A stretch of DNA of 64,000 nt from Thermoplasmata archaeon (GTDB lineage: Archaea; Thermoplasmatota; Thermoplasmata; Lutacidiplasmatales; UBA184): NCBI GenBank assembly GCA_027306505.1, contig DAHUZP010000072.1, positions 1 through 64,000 of the forward strand, read 5' to 3'. Each line of letters starts with the position of its first letter. Positions within the stretch are counted from its first letter, which is position 1. The notes beneath the pieces are model-generated. The model made no database searches, was not told the DNA's origin, and saw only the letters and a program-made list of their open reading frames with translations. Shown in pieces: positions 54,096 through 63,189 of this stretch. A program made the translations under genes and the position numbers.

Positions 54096-54371
54096 GTGAC
54101 TAAGACCGAGGACATTTGGGATCGTACCCTCGACAGTCGAAGGGACAATCTCGCGCGTAGGATTCACGCCTACATCGCGACTGGCAGGGTTCTCGATGTC
54201 GGAGGCCTCATTGCATGGTACAACCAGGTCTCGGGTTCCAACTCTCCCTTCCCGAGCAACGTATACGCGACCCTCGGGGCGCTGGAGCGCAGAGAGGACA
54301 TTGAGTGGACCCATGACGGGCTGAGACGGAGTGGCAGGATCCGCCGCCGCTCGCCCTGTACCGTTCGTTGA
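54096..54371 (+). CDS. Small hypothetical protein, atypical codon use
   Basis: 91 aa from GTG 54096. It contains ARRIHAYIATGRVLDVGGL, then SNVYATLGALERRED, which resembles a small winged-helix or helix-turn-helix fold, and a basic C-terminal tail. No family is recognised. Third-position GC is visibly lower than in neighbouring genes (codons such as ATT, GAT, AGT, AGA are common). CCTATAGG at about 54056 could be a TATA element, about 37 bp upstream. Its position 160 bp after a tRNA gene and its composition suggest recent arrival, but no attachment repeats were seen. Confidence 0.55.
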   Translation: MTKTEDIWDRTLDSRRDNLARRIHAYIATGRVLDVGGLIAWYNQVSGSNSPFPSNVYATLGALERREDIEWTHDGLRRSGRIRRRSPCTVR

Positions 54372-55008
54372 GCACTCTGTCAGCTCGAACCGATCAACGC
54401 CCGTTTCAGCCTACGAAGCGCATCCCCACGGAGCGTTCCCGTCCCACGAACGGTCCGCTTCCAGCCCCCGACTCGAGTCCGTGGGAGCCCCAGCCGACAA
54501 GCCTAGGCGGTCATCTCAGGGCCCCCGGGGCCACGGGCCCCCCAGAGCACACGAGGGTAGATCCTCTCGGCCACGCGAAGCCCCCGCCAGTCCTGTGGGT
54601 CCGAGGGCGCCTCGGAATCCTGCGGCCACGCCTTCGCCTTCCTCAGGAAGTGGACCCAGCAGCGTTCCCGTGTTCGGAGAGGAGGAGGAGCGCGCCCTTC
54701 CTGGGCGGCGAGCTGAGCTTAGAGGTCCACCCCGCGCTGACGGATGCGCTCTTCCTCCGCGAGGTGGGAGCCCGACTCGTTACGAGAGCGAATCACGCGG
54801 CCCGGGGTCTTCCGGTGGTTCGCGCTGCGAGGGGAGTCGTACTCCGGGATGAACCCCGGGGTGCCCGTCGAAATTCTCACCCGTGGTCACGTCAGACCGA
54901 TTCGTGCAGGGCTACCCCCCTCGCCAAGGCCCTTCGCCAGGAGCCTCGAAAACCGGCACGCATTCAGCCATCCGCAGGGCATTTCTATGTCAAAACCTCA
55001 GGAAAACT
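54372..55008. other. Stretch without a convincing gene
   Basis: About 640 bp with overlapping rightward open frames, none with steady codon bias or recognisable content. Fragments such as LSLEVHPALTDALFLREVG (one frame) and RPGVFRWFALRGESYSG (another) might be remnants of a degraded gene. ATTTCTATGT (54981-54990) may be the TATA box of the following ATPase gene. Confidence 0.4.
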
Positions 55009-56514
55009 GTGAGGAGCCCCCCCCAGGCTCACGACAATTCGCAAGCTCCTGCGGGGAGCGCGCCTGCTGCCTTGCATTCGTTGTCGTCCGGAGAAGCGGC
55101 CCGGCCTCCACCCGGCCTGATCGAGTTCCTACGCGCACCCGAGCCCCGAACACTGCTCCTCACGGGCCCCGCCGGAGCCGGGAAGACGACCCTCGCCCTC
55201 TCGCTCCTCAGCGCGGTCGGCCTTCCTTCGTTCTACATCTCGACGCGGGTGGGACGCGGCAAGTTGCTTCACCACTTCCCCTGGTTGGTGGGCGTGCTCC
55301 CTCCGGACCGCCTATTGGACCTCGAGGACGTCCGGCCCGCGAGCGAGCGGCAGGAGGACCTCCTGCACCTGCTGGATTCCTTCACCGATCCCGTCGACCC
55401 GCTCTCCGCGGGACGACGCCTCAGAGAGTTCCTGAGCTTCCCGGGTCAGCTGTCGAAGGCGCTCGCGGAGCCCCCCGCGCGCGCTGGGAACCGCCTCTTG
55501 TGCGTCGACAGCTGGGAGGGTCTGGGCGAGCCCTACGCCCATCTGCTGGGGCTCGACGAGATGGGACGGAGGAGCCTGGACCACGGCCTCATCTCGCTCT
55601 TCCACGCGGCCGGGTTCTCCTTGCTCCTCTGCTCGGAGCTTCCGGTGACCCCCGCGCTCCCCTATCTCTCGGACGGCGTGGTGGACCTGCGGTCCGAGGC
55701 GAGCGAGACCGGCCGTCTGCGCTACCTCGAGGTGCAAAAGCTCCGCGGCTTCCCGATCTCACGCTCCCGCATGGTCTTCTCCCTCGACGGGGGTCGTTTC
55801 AACGACTGCCCTCCGGTCCCGTTCTGGCGGCAGGTCCCGGGGAAGGTCATCCGACCGCCCCACGCCCCCCCCAACACCTCCGAGACGCTCTCCCTCGGGA
55901 TCCCGTTGCTCGACCGAGAGATCGGCGCCATCCAACCCGGCGAGACGATCCTCGCAGAGGTCGAGGGACGCGGCGCCTCCACGCCGCTCGCCTCCCTGCT
56001 CTTCCCGCTATGGGTCCGGGTGCTGCAGGACGGCTGGGACCTCACGCTGCTCATGGACCTCGCCCACTCGCCGAAGGGGATCACCAGTTCCTTCGGCTCG
56101 GTCCTGGCCCGTGCCGATGAGACCCAGCACCTGACGGTGCTCCCCCGCCAGGACCGGACCCGACCCGAGCAGGTCTGGGAGGACCTCCTCGCCGCCGTGC
56201 GACCCCGGTCCGCGCTCGATGTCTCCGTTCGCACGCTCTCGGCCCTTCTCGCAGAGACCGGCGAGCCCCTGTTGGCCCGCCTGGGCCAGCTCCAGGTCAA
56301 GGTCCGGGCGAGCGATGCCCTCCTCGTCCTGGTCACGGGCTCGCCGAACTCGATCCTCACGATCCTCTCCACCATGGTCCCGATCCACCTGATGGTCCAG
56401 TCCTTCCATGGGACGTTCCTCCTGTGCGGCCGACATCCGCTGACCTCCAACGTCGCCGTGCAGATGGGCGAAGGCGCGCACGGGCCGGAGTATCGATACA
56501 TCCCGATGGTCTAA
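55009..56514 (+). CDS. KaiC/GvpD-like RecA-fold ATPase with degenerate second half
   Basis: About 501 aa with two RecA-like halves. The first has a good Walker A, LLLTGPAGAGKTTLALSLL (GPAGAGKTT at about 53-61), and Walker B, LLCVDSWEG (about 165-173). The second begins SLGIPLLDREIGAIQPGETI like KaiC but has EVEGRGAST where the P-loop GxxGxGKT should be, so it probably cannot hydrolyse ATP. This two-part plan resembles archaeal KaiC-family and GvpD-like regulators, often linked to signal transduction or to control of surface structures. GTG 55009 follows a TATA-like element by about 24 bp; the frame is open to 54883 but not protein-like. Confidence 0.75.
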   Translation: MRSPPQAHDNSQAPAGSAPAALHSLSSGEAARPPPGLIEFLRAPEPRTLLLTGPAGAGKTTLALSLLSAVGLPSFYISTRVGRGKLLHHFPWLVGVLPPDRLLDLEDVRPASERQEDLLHLLDSFTDPVDPLSAGRRLREFLSFPGQLSKALAEPPARAGNRLLCVDSWEGLGEPYAHLLGLDEMGRRSLDHGLISLFHAAGFSLLLCSELPVTPALPYLSDGVVDLRSEASETGRLRYLEVQKLRGFPISRSRMVFSLDGGRFNDCPPVPFWRQVPGKVIRPPHAPPNTSETLSLGIPLLDREIGAIQPGETILAEVEGRGASTPLASLLFPLWVRVLQDGWDLTLLMDLAHSPKGITSSFGSVLARADETQHLTVLPRQDRTRPEQVWEDLLAAVRPRSALDVSVRTLSALLAETGEPLLARLGQLQVKVRASDALLVLVTGSPNSILTILSTMVPIHLMVQSFHGTFLLCGRHPLTSNVAVQMGEGAHGPEYRYIPMV

Positions 56515-56619
56515 GGTGGGCTGGCCGACCGCACCCCCCCTCTCCCCCACCCTTCACGGGCCCCACTGGCTGCCTCTCCTGGGCCGGAAGCAGTGCCCCA
56601 CCTGAGGGCAAAAGGTAGT

Positions 56620-59600
56620 ATGCCTCCCCATCCCATGGAAGGGGCGGTGACCCGGCTCTTCGTGTCCCCCTCCTGCGCCCCCGCCTTGGTGGGCGTCGCG
56701 CTGCTAACGGTCGCCGCGATTGGGACCCTGGTCGCCTCCGGCTGGGCCCCGCTCCTCCTCGCTCCGGGGTCGGTCGGCGCGGGACTCCCAGGACAGCTCC
56801 CGTACCCGGATGCCCCCCACCCTGCGACCGCCTCGACGCATCCCCTCGCGGTCGCCTTCCCCTGGTGGGGAGGGCTCGCCTATGTGGGGCCCAACACCAC
56901 CGGGGTCCAGACCTTCCTGGGGAACGTGACCATCCCCCTTACCATCGCGGACCGCTTGGGCTACAACTACACGTTGGGGATCGAAGCGACCGACGGGTCG
57001 TGCACCACGGTCGGCGCGGGGATCGAGGACAGCCAAGGGACCTGGAGGTTCCACTGGAGCTTGGCCCCCTTCGGAGCACCGTCCCAGCAGGGTTGGGCGC
57101 TCCACCTCGCTCCGGGAGACACCTATCAGGTCGTGATCGTCTCGGTGGGGGGCGACGTAGAGGCCTCGATCTACAACGTCTCCCACGCGAACGAGTACAA
57201 CTCGACAGCTAGCCCGGAGGCGACCTCTGGCCCCTACTTGGACGGAGCCAACGGCCTCGCGCTAGGCCCCTACCTCTGCGGGGGCGTCGCGAGTCCCCCC
57301 GCCGTGAGCCTCATCGTCCGATCCGTGGGAGGCGGCTCCACCACGTTCGGGCCTTCCCGGGACCTCTTCCTCCAGGACGAGAACTTCTACCTCCTCAGCA
57401 GCCCCTGGACCTCCTTCCAGGCCCCCAATCTCTGGGACCCCTACCTCCACGGGGCCCCTGGCACCTTCGCCCCGGAACAGTCATGGGCGACCGCGGACCT
57501 CATCGTCCAGGCGACCGACCACCCAGTGGACCAGATCGCCACCACAACGACCCCGCGCACCGACGTGGACGTGGGCATGACCGCCGCGGTGGGCATCGTG
57601 GGAACACCCGCCACCGTCCCTGCCGGGGAGAACGACTTCGCATTCGCCCAGATCGAGTTCGGCGATAGTTATCCGGGAGCCTCCTCCCTCTCCTTCGCGA
57701 CCTGCCAGAGCCTGAACGGTAGCAACTCCAACTCCGGCTATCCAGGGGGGGACACGGGGTACGCCGCGGAGTATGGCTACGCCAGCAACACCACCACCGT
57801 GAGCATCCACCTGGGCTATGTCTTCGATCCCGCCACGAACATCTCTCTCGACTATCGTTGTTACACCCAACCCCTCTCCTCGTCGGGCAACCTCACGATG
57901 TGGGGGCTCTCCTACCTCACCTATCCGTGGACGGCTTCCACCCCCAACTACGTGGACGCGCTCACCAGTGGCGTACGTGAGCCGCTCGGCATGAACGCCC
58001 TCAAGTGGAACGTGGCGGTCCACGCGTTGCCGGTCGTCGGGGTCTCCACGCCCACCCCCGCGGTGGTCGTGGGGCAGTCCGCGAGCTTCGTCGCGTGGGA
58101 GAGGGGAGGTTCCCCGGCCCTGACCTACCAATGGCTCGTCGATGGGTCGGTCCAGGCAGGCTGCACGACGCTCAGCTGCGCCCTCTCCTGGGGATCGCCG
58201 GGGAGCCACCAAGTCTGGATGTCGGTCACCGACGCTTTCGGAGCGAGGGCGGTCTCCCCTCACCTCAACGAGACCGTGGACCCGGCCCTCACCTCCTCCA
58301 TCTCACCCTACCCCACCGCCGCCGCGACGCTCGGGGCGCCCCTCACGTTGAGCGCCGCCTGGAGCGGGGGCACCGGGGGGAACTCCTTCACGTTCTGGAG
58401 GAACGGTAGCCTCTCCCCTGTGCAGCTGCAGGTAGGGCCCTCGAGCACCTACGCCCTCGTCCTGACCCATGGGGGAACCTACCAGTCCTGGGTCGACGTG
58501 AACGACTCCGCCGGCAACGTGGCCGTCTCCCCGCACACCAATGTCACGGAGACCCTCGCGCTCGCGGCGGTCCTGAGCCCGCTGTCAGGGAGGACCGAGT
58601 CCGGCGCGCTGCCCGTAACGCTCTCGGTCTCCGTCGCCGGCGGACAGGGCAGCTACGTCGTCAGCTGGTACCATCCAGGAGCCCTCACCGCCACCGGGAC
58701 GTGCTGGGCCCAATGCAACCTCTCCGGTGCCGCTCCCGGGACCTACGAGGTGTGGGTCGGGGTGACCGATGGGGGTGGGGCACGGAACGTGAGCGCCCAT
58801 GCGAACATCACCGTCCTGCCCGCCCTGGTCTTCTCCTCATGGCAGGGCCCTTCGGTCGTCGACGCGGGCGCGAACGACACGTTCGGAGCGCTCTTCGTTG
58901 GAGGCGCTTCGCCCGAGACCTACCAGTGGGACCTCAACGGGGCCCCCGTTCCGTACTGCGCTCTCGCGAACTGCAGCGTGGTCGTGCCCTCCACCCCCGC
59001 CGCGAAGCTCCAGGTGAATGCGACCGATGCCCTCGGGATCACCGCCATGTCCAGCCCCTTCTGGGTGGTCTCCGCCCCTGCTCTCTCGGTCGCCCTTTCC
59101 TCTCCACTGCCCCCGGCCCTCGTGGAGGTGGGGCAGGCGGTGGGGATCTGGGCAAAGGCTTCGAGCGGGGTTGGCGGCGACGCCTATGGGTTCCTGACCA
59201 GCGCGGCGCCGGGGCTTGCCCTGGGGGTCGGTCCCTGGGGGAACTTCTCTTGGGCCCCCGTGCTCCCGGGGAACTACCAGGTCTGGGCGGAGGCGAACGA
59301 TTCCACCGGCTACCGGGTCGTGAGCTCCCACGCGAACATCACGGTGGTCACGGCCCTTGCGCTCACCGTGCTCCCCGCGCCGCTCGCCTCCGTCTCCGTG
59401 GGGACCCTTCTCAACGCGTCGGCCTCGGCCACGGGTGGCAGCACCCCCTTCACCTTCACGTGGTACTCGGACGGAGCTGTGCAGGGAAGCTGCGCCGGGT
59501 CGTACTGCGACTACCAGTGGTCCTCGGCTGGGACGCACCAGATCTGGGCCGCCGTCACGGATGGGCTCGGCGTGAGGAGCGTCGCTCCGCACACCAACGT

Positions 59601-60642
59601 GAGCGTGAGAACGGGAAGCCTGGTCCTGGTGACCTTCCTCGTTGGCCCCGCGGGGAGCGGAACGATCCGGGTGAACGGGGTCGCAACGCCTTCGGGGAAC
59701 GTCTCTGGTCTCCTTCCTGGAGATTACCAGGTCCAGGCGCTGGCGCGGCCCGGGTTCTCCTTTGCAGGATGGTACGCGTCGAACCCCTCGGGGTTGCTCT
59801 TCCAATCCGCGGGCGCCTCGACGACCACCCTGCAGGTGAACGGTGGCTCCGGCTCCGGGGGGACTGTGGTCGCCGAGTTCTCCGCTCCCCGGCCCTTCTC
59901 CGTGGTGGTCCAGGTAGCTCCCCCCAGCACGGCCAACCTCACGGTCAACGGCACGCCCACCGCGGGAGGCTCCACCTTGACGCTCCGAGAGGGGGTCTAT
60001 CCCCTCCGGGCCTCCGCGGGACCCGGTCGAGGTTTCTTGAGCTGGGTCACTCAAGGCGCCGTGAACGTCTCGTGGAACCTCCCTTCGACCCTGATGGAGG
60101 TGGGAGGCAACGGCACGGTCGAGGCCCAGACGACGTCCACGGCGGGCGTCTCCCCCACCCTCTACGCGATCTCCCTCACCGTCTCCCCGTCCGGGGTCTC
60201 CACGGTACTCTCGGTCGGGACGACCACCTACGCGCCGGGCACGGCGATCGACGTTCCGGCCGGCAGCTACGCCCTCACCCTCACCGTGCCGTCCGGCTAC
60301 ACCTTCCAGGGTTGGACGACGACCGGCGGAGCGTCGGTCGCTTCCCTGGGGTCCTCATCGACGCAGCTCCTGGTGACCGGTAACGGGACGCTCACGGCAG
60401 ACCTTGTGCGCTCCGGTGCGGGTGGCATCTTCGGGCTGGGGCTCTCGACGACGACCCTCGAGGTGTTCGCCCTCTTGCTGGTGGTCCTGGTGGCCGTGAT
60501 CATCATCGGAGCGAGCCGGCACCGTTCGCACGACCAGCGACGGGGCGGGAATCCCCCACCTGCCCAAGGACCCGAAGGTCCAGGAGCGGTGAACGCGGGC
60601 TACGAGGGTGAGGAAGGCCCCGCGTACGACGAACCGACCTGA
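56620..60642 (+). CDS. Giant exported Ig/PKD-like repeat protein
   Basis: About 1,340 aa. Hydrophobic signal segment APALVGVALLTVAAIGTLVA is followed by an N-terminal domain of about 430 aa (PWWGGLAYVGPNTTGVQTF... with VNYNTST-type sequons) not recognised. Six or seven PKD-like domains follow, each ending in a 'VWVxVTDxxGxRxVSxHxNVTV' segment. Three small beta domains follow (GFSFAGWYASNPS; GRGFLSWVTQG; GYTFQGWTTTGG), which resemble Listeria-Bacteroides-type repeats. A C-terminal helix, LEVFALLLVVLVAVIIIGA, with SRHRSHDQRR leaves a short cytosolic tail. Start ATG 56620; ATG 56593 and ATG 56635 are alternatives. A cell-surface adhesion or stalk role is inferred. Confidence 0.78.
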   Translation: MPPHPMEGAVTRLFVSPSCAPALVGVALLTVAAIGTLVASGWAPLLLAPGSVGAGLPGQLPYPDAPHPATASTHPLAVAFPWWGGLAYVGPNTTGVQTFLGNVTIPLTIADRLGYNYTLGIEATDGSCTTVGAGIEDSQGTWRFHWSLAPFGAPSQQGWALHLAPGDTYQVVIVSVGGDVEASIYNVSHANEYNSTASPEATSGPYLDGANGLALGPYLCGGVASPPAVSLIVRSVGGGSTTFGPSRDLFLQDENFYLLSSPWTSFQAPNLWDPYLHGAPGTFAPEQSWATADLIVQATDHPVDQIATTTTPRTDVDVGMTAAVGIVGTPATVPAGENDFAFAQIEFGDSYPGASSLSFATCQSLNGSNSNSGYPGGDTGYAAEYGYASNTTTVSIHLGYVFDPATNISLDYRCYTQPLSSSGNLTMWGLSYLTYPWTASTPNYVDALTSGVREPLGMNALKWNVAVHALPVVGVSTPTPAVVVGQSASFVAWERGGSPALTYQWLVDGSVQAGCTTLSCALSWGSPGSHQVWMSVTDAFGARAVSPHLNETVDPALTSSISPYPTAAATLGAPLTLSAAWSGGTGGNSFTFWRNGSLSPVQLQVGPSSTYALVLTHGGTYQSWVDVNDSAGNVAVSPHTNVTETLALAAVLSPLSGRTESGALPVTLSVSVAGGQGSYVVSWYHPGALTATGTCWAQCNLSGAAPGTYEVWVGVTDGGGARNVSAHANITVLPALVFSSWQGPSVVDAGANDTFGALFVGGASPETYQWDLNGAPVPYCALANCSVVVPSTPAAKLQVNATDALGITAMSSPFWVVSAPALSVALSSPLPPALVEVGQAVGIWAKASSGVGGDAYGFLTSAAPGLALGVGPWGNFSWAPVLPGNYQVWAEANDSTGYRVVSSHANITVVTALALTVLPAPLASVSVGTLLNASASATGGSTPFTFTWYSDGAVQGSCAGSYCDYQWSSAGTHQIWAAVTDGLGVRSVAPHTNVSVRTGSLVLVTFLVGPAGSGTIRVNGVATPSGNVSGLLPGDYQVQALARPGFSFAGWYASNPSGLLFQSAGASTTTLQVNGGSGSGGTVVAEFSAPRPFSVVVQVAPPSTANLTVNGTPTAGGSTLTLREGVYPLRASAGPGRGFLSWVTQGAVNVSWNLPSTLMEVGGNGTVEAQTTSTAGVSPTLYAISLTVSPSGVSTVLSVGTTTYAPGTAIDVPAGSYALTLTVPSGYTFQGWTTTGGASVASLGSSSTQLLVTGNGTLTADLVRSGAGGIFGLGLSTTTLEVFALLLVVLVAVIIIGASRHRSHDQRRGGNPPPAQGPEGPGAVNAGYEGEEGPAYDEPT

Positions 60643-60760
60643 CGGGTGCCCTCGGCTCGGTCGCGGAGAGGGGACGCGGGAGGGGCCCGCCTCCCGTGGG
60701 GGCCGCTCCGCGAAGGCACCCTCCAAATAGGGTCCCTCATTACGCCGTCAGGGGAGCACC

Positions 60761-61321
60761 GTGGCCGACGCGGGGACCCAGCACCGGACCTTGCCCAGCA
60801 ACGAGGCCGTGAAGCTCGAGGCCATCGCCCGCCTCCTACGGCAGGCCCTTCGTCTGGCCGAGGGCGCAGAAGCCTCCGCCCACGAGCGTGCGTCCACCGT
60901 TACGCCCCCCGTTCCATCCCCCGTTGCTCCTCCTGTTGCTTCACCCAGCCCCCCCTCTGCGAGCACCCCCACGGCTCCGCCCGCAGCTGCGGAGGGGTCC
61001 TCCGACACCGATGGGCTCGGCGCCCGACCGTCGGGAGGAGACACGAGCCGGTCCGGCGCGGGTGGACCGCCCCAAGTGGGCTACCTCCTCGGGCTCCTGC
61101 AGACCGAGCAGTCGCGCATGGACGAGACGAAGAAGGAGGTCGCCCGCAAGGACGCGGAGCTCAGTTTGAAGCTCCAGTTCGCGAAGAAGAAGGAAGAGGA
61201 CCTGGAGGTCCGAGAGGGCGAGCTCAAGAAGCTGGACGCCCAGCTACGGGTGCGCGAGATGCAGATCACCCGGCGAGAGGAACGCATGCGCGAGATGGGG
61301 CGCATGGGTCCGGCCGACTGA
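60761..61321 (+). CDS. Small coiled-coil protein
   Basis: 186 aa from GTG 60761. A helical N-terminus (VKLEAIARLLRQALRLAEGAE) is followed by a Pro/Ala/Ser linker of about 60 aa, then a charged coiled coil of about 80 aa (TEQSRMDETKKEVARKDAEL, KKKEEDLEVREGELKKLDAQL). No family is recognised. TCCAAATAG (60722-60730) may be a TATA box about 35 bp upstream. Codon use is normal. It could be a structural or scaffold protein. Confidence 0.72.
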   Translation: MADAGTQHRTLPSNEAVKLEAIARLLRQALRLAEGAEASAHERASTVTPPVPSPVAPPVASPSPPSASTPTAPPAAAEGSSDTDGLGARPSGGDTSRSGAGGPPQVGYLLGLLQTEQSRMDETKKEVARKDAELSLKLQFAKKKEEDLEVREGELKKLDAQLRVREMQITRREERMREMGRMGPAD

Positions 61322-61398
61322 GCCCCACTCCCCGGAGCCCGGAGGAGGGGATCGCTCCCGCCCCGTAGGTTCCCCACCGCGCTCCTCGCGCCAGCGAA

Positions 61399-61656
61399 CT
61401 ACGGTCCTTGCGGTCGCATCGTGGGGAGTGCCCCCGGAGGCCTGGGAAACCGGCCGCGCTCGAGCTCGGAGAGAAAGGTCACCAGGAAGGCCTCCGCGCG
61501 TCGGGGATCCTCCTCCCTTGCGAGCAGGAAACCTCGACACAGCCGCGCGAGATGGCTTCGAACTTCTCCACCGGGTGCTCGTGTCGTTTCCTCTGATCGG
61601 GAGTCTTTCAAAACAGCTCCCCCTGGTCCGTAGATATACGTATCGATGTCCCCCAT
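61399..61656 (-). CDS. Possible small protein
   Basis: An 85-aa frame on the minus strand between a coiled-coil gene and an aminotransferase. The better half is EVRSHLARLCRGFLLAREED...RAEAFLVTFLSELERG, which has high third-position GC and a helical pattern. The minus-strand GGTTATATGG element overlaps ATG 61656, so if it is the TATA box the start would be further in, such as TTG 61611, which has GGGGGAG six bases upstream. No family recognised. Confidence 0.4.
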   Translation of the reverse strand: MGDIDTYIYGPGGAVLKDSRSEETTRAPGGEVRSHLARLCRGFLLAREEDPRRAEAFLVTFLSELERGRFPRPPGALPTMRPQGP

Positions 61657-61788
61657 ATAACCGAAGCGGGGCACCCTGGCCGCTCGAGCGTTCCCGGAAT
61701 GCGGTGGAGGGCTCCGTTTTGCGTGGTCCCGGTGCAGGCCCAACCTTTATGCCCGGTCCTCGGTCGACCCCGGGCAGGAGAGGTCTCC

Positions 61789-63189
61789 ATGTCAACGGCG
61801 GCGAAGCGTGCGGTCCCTGAGCCTGACGCGTCGAAGGTCACCAAGGCGCCCCGGGGCGTGGTCCTCCGCACGCCCATCCCCGGGCCCCGGGGGAAGGCCA
61901 TCGTGGAACGCGACACCCAGTTCCTGATGACCTCCACCAAGACCGCGCCGGTCGTCGCCCAGTCCGGCAAAGGGGTCTGGGTCACCGATGTCGACGGTAA
62001 CCGCTTCCTGGACTTCACGAGCGGTGTCGGGGTCCTCGGCACCGGGCACTGCCACCCCACGGTGGTGGAGGCCGTGCAGAAGCAGGCCCAGGAACTGATG
62101 CACTTCGCCGGGACCGACTTCTACTACGACATCCAGGTCCGGCTCGCCGAGCGCCTCGCGAAGATCGCCCCGGGGAAGGCGCCCAAGAAGGTGTTCTTCA
62201 CGAACTCCGGGACGGAGAGCGTGGAGGCCGCGGTGAAGCTCGCCCGGTGGAACACGCAACGGCCGCTCACGCTGGGGCTCATCGGCTCCTTCCACGGCCG
62301 GAGCATGGGGGCGCTCTCCCTCACCTCGAGCAAGCCCGCGCAGCGCCGCCGCTTCAACGCCTACACCGGCGGAGGCGTCCACATCCCGGCGCCCACCTGC
62401 TACCGTTGCCCGTACAAGCTCGAGTACCCGAGCTGCGACGTCTATTGCGCGAAGATCCTCGAGGAGCTCTACTTCAACACGGTCCTCCCCCCGGAGGACA
62501 TCGCCGCGTTCGTCGCGGAGCCCGTCATCGGCGAGGGCGGCTACGTGGTGCCTCCAAAGGAGTACTTCCAGCTCATGCAGAAGATCCTGAAGCCCCACGG
62601 GATCCTGCACGTCTCGGACGAGGTCCAGGCCGGCATGGGCCGGACCGGCAAGTGGTGGGGGATCGAGAACTTCGGGGTCGCCCCCGACATGATCACCACC
62701 GCGAAGGCGCTCGGGAGCGGCCTCCCCATCGGTGCCCTCGTCGCTGACGCGAAGCTCGACTACAGCTACCAGGGGGCCCACTCCAACACCTACGGCGGCA
62801 ACGCGGTGGCCTGCGCCTCCTCGCTCGCCACCTTCGAGGTCTTCGACCGCGAGCACCTCCTCGAGAACGCGACCGAGCAGGGGAACCACCTGGTGAAGCG
62901 ACTGAAGGAGCTCCAGGCGAAGTACGAGTGCATCGGAGACGTCCGCGGGCTTGGGCTGATGGTCGCGACTGACTTCGTGAAGGACCGCAAGACCCGGGAG
63001 CACGCCTCCAAGCTGCGGGACCGAGTCGAGGTCGAGGCCTACCAACGAGGGCTCGTGCTGCTGGGTTGCGGACGCTCCGCGATCCGCTTCATCCCGGCGC
63101 TCGTGGTCAAGGAAGCGGAGATCGACGAGGCGGTGGAGATCTACGACCAGTCCATCGCGGCGGCGCTCAAGTCCGTCGGAGCTTCCTAG
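61789..63189 (+). CDS. Class III PLP-dependent aminotransferase
   Basis: A 466-aa fold-type I, class III (omega) aminotransferase. It carries WVTDVDGNRFLDFTSGVGVLGTGHCHP, FFTNSGTESVEAAVKLAR, GSFHGRSMGALSLTSSK, AEPVIGEGGYVVPPKEYF, VSDEVQAGMGRTGKWWG and the PLP lysine Lys306 in ITTAKALGSGLP. It resembles archaeal enzymes annotated as acetylornithine/4-aminobutyrate aminotransferase or amino-acid racemase (Pyrococcus type); the substrate is not settled. ACCTTTATG (61743-61751) is the likely TATA box about 41 bp before ATG 61789. Its 3' end overlaps the convergent epimerase gene by 23 bp. Confidence 0.93.
   Translation: MSTAAKRAVPEPDASKVTKAPRGVVLRTPIPGPRGKAIVERDTQFLMTSTKTAPVVAQSGKGVWVTDVDGNRFLDFTSGVGVLGTGHCHPTVVEAVQKQAQELMHFAGTDFYYDIQVRLAERLAKIAPGKAPKKVFFTNSGTESVEAAVKLARWNTQRPLTLGLIGSFHGRSMGALSLTSSKPAQRRRFNAYTGGGVHIPAPTCYRCPYKLEYPSCDVYCAKILEELYFNTVLPPEDIAAFVAEPVIGEGGYVVPPKEYFQLMQKILKPHGILHVSDEVQAGMGRTGKWWGIENFGVAPDMITTAKALGSGLPIGALVADAKLDYSYQGAHSNTYGGNAVACASSLATFEVFDREHLLENATEQGNHLVKRLKELQAKYECIGDVRGLGLMVATDFVKDRKTREHASKLRDRVEVEAYQRGLVLLGCGRSAIRFIPALVVKEAEIDEAVEIYDQSIAAALKSVGAS

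Noticed and set aside
53850..54314. 154-aa minus-strand frame ending in RPDSNRRSAVCETAVLTPG...
   Set aside because: This is the classic spurious protein read antisense through a tRNA gene; the tRNA-Val at 53864-53936 accounts for it.
54331..55012. Overlapping rightward frames of 173-214 aa
   Set aside because: Different phases look equally random, with no family motif, hydrophobic segment or steady codon bias; a degraded gene remains possible.
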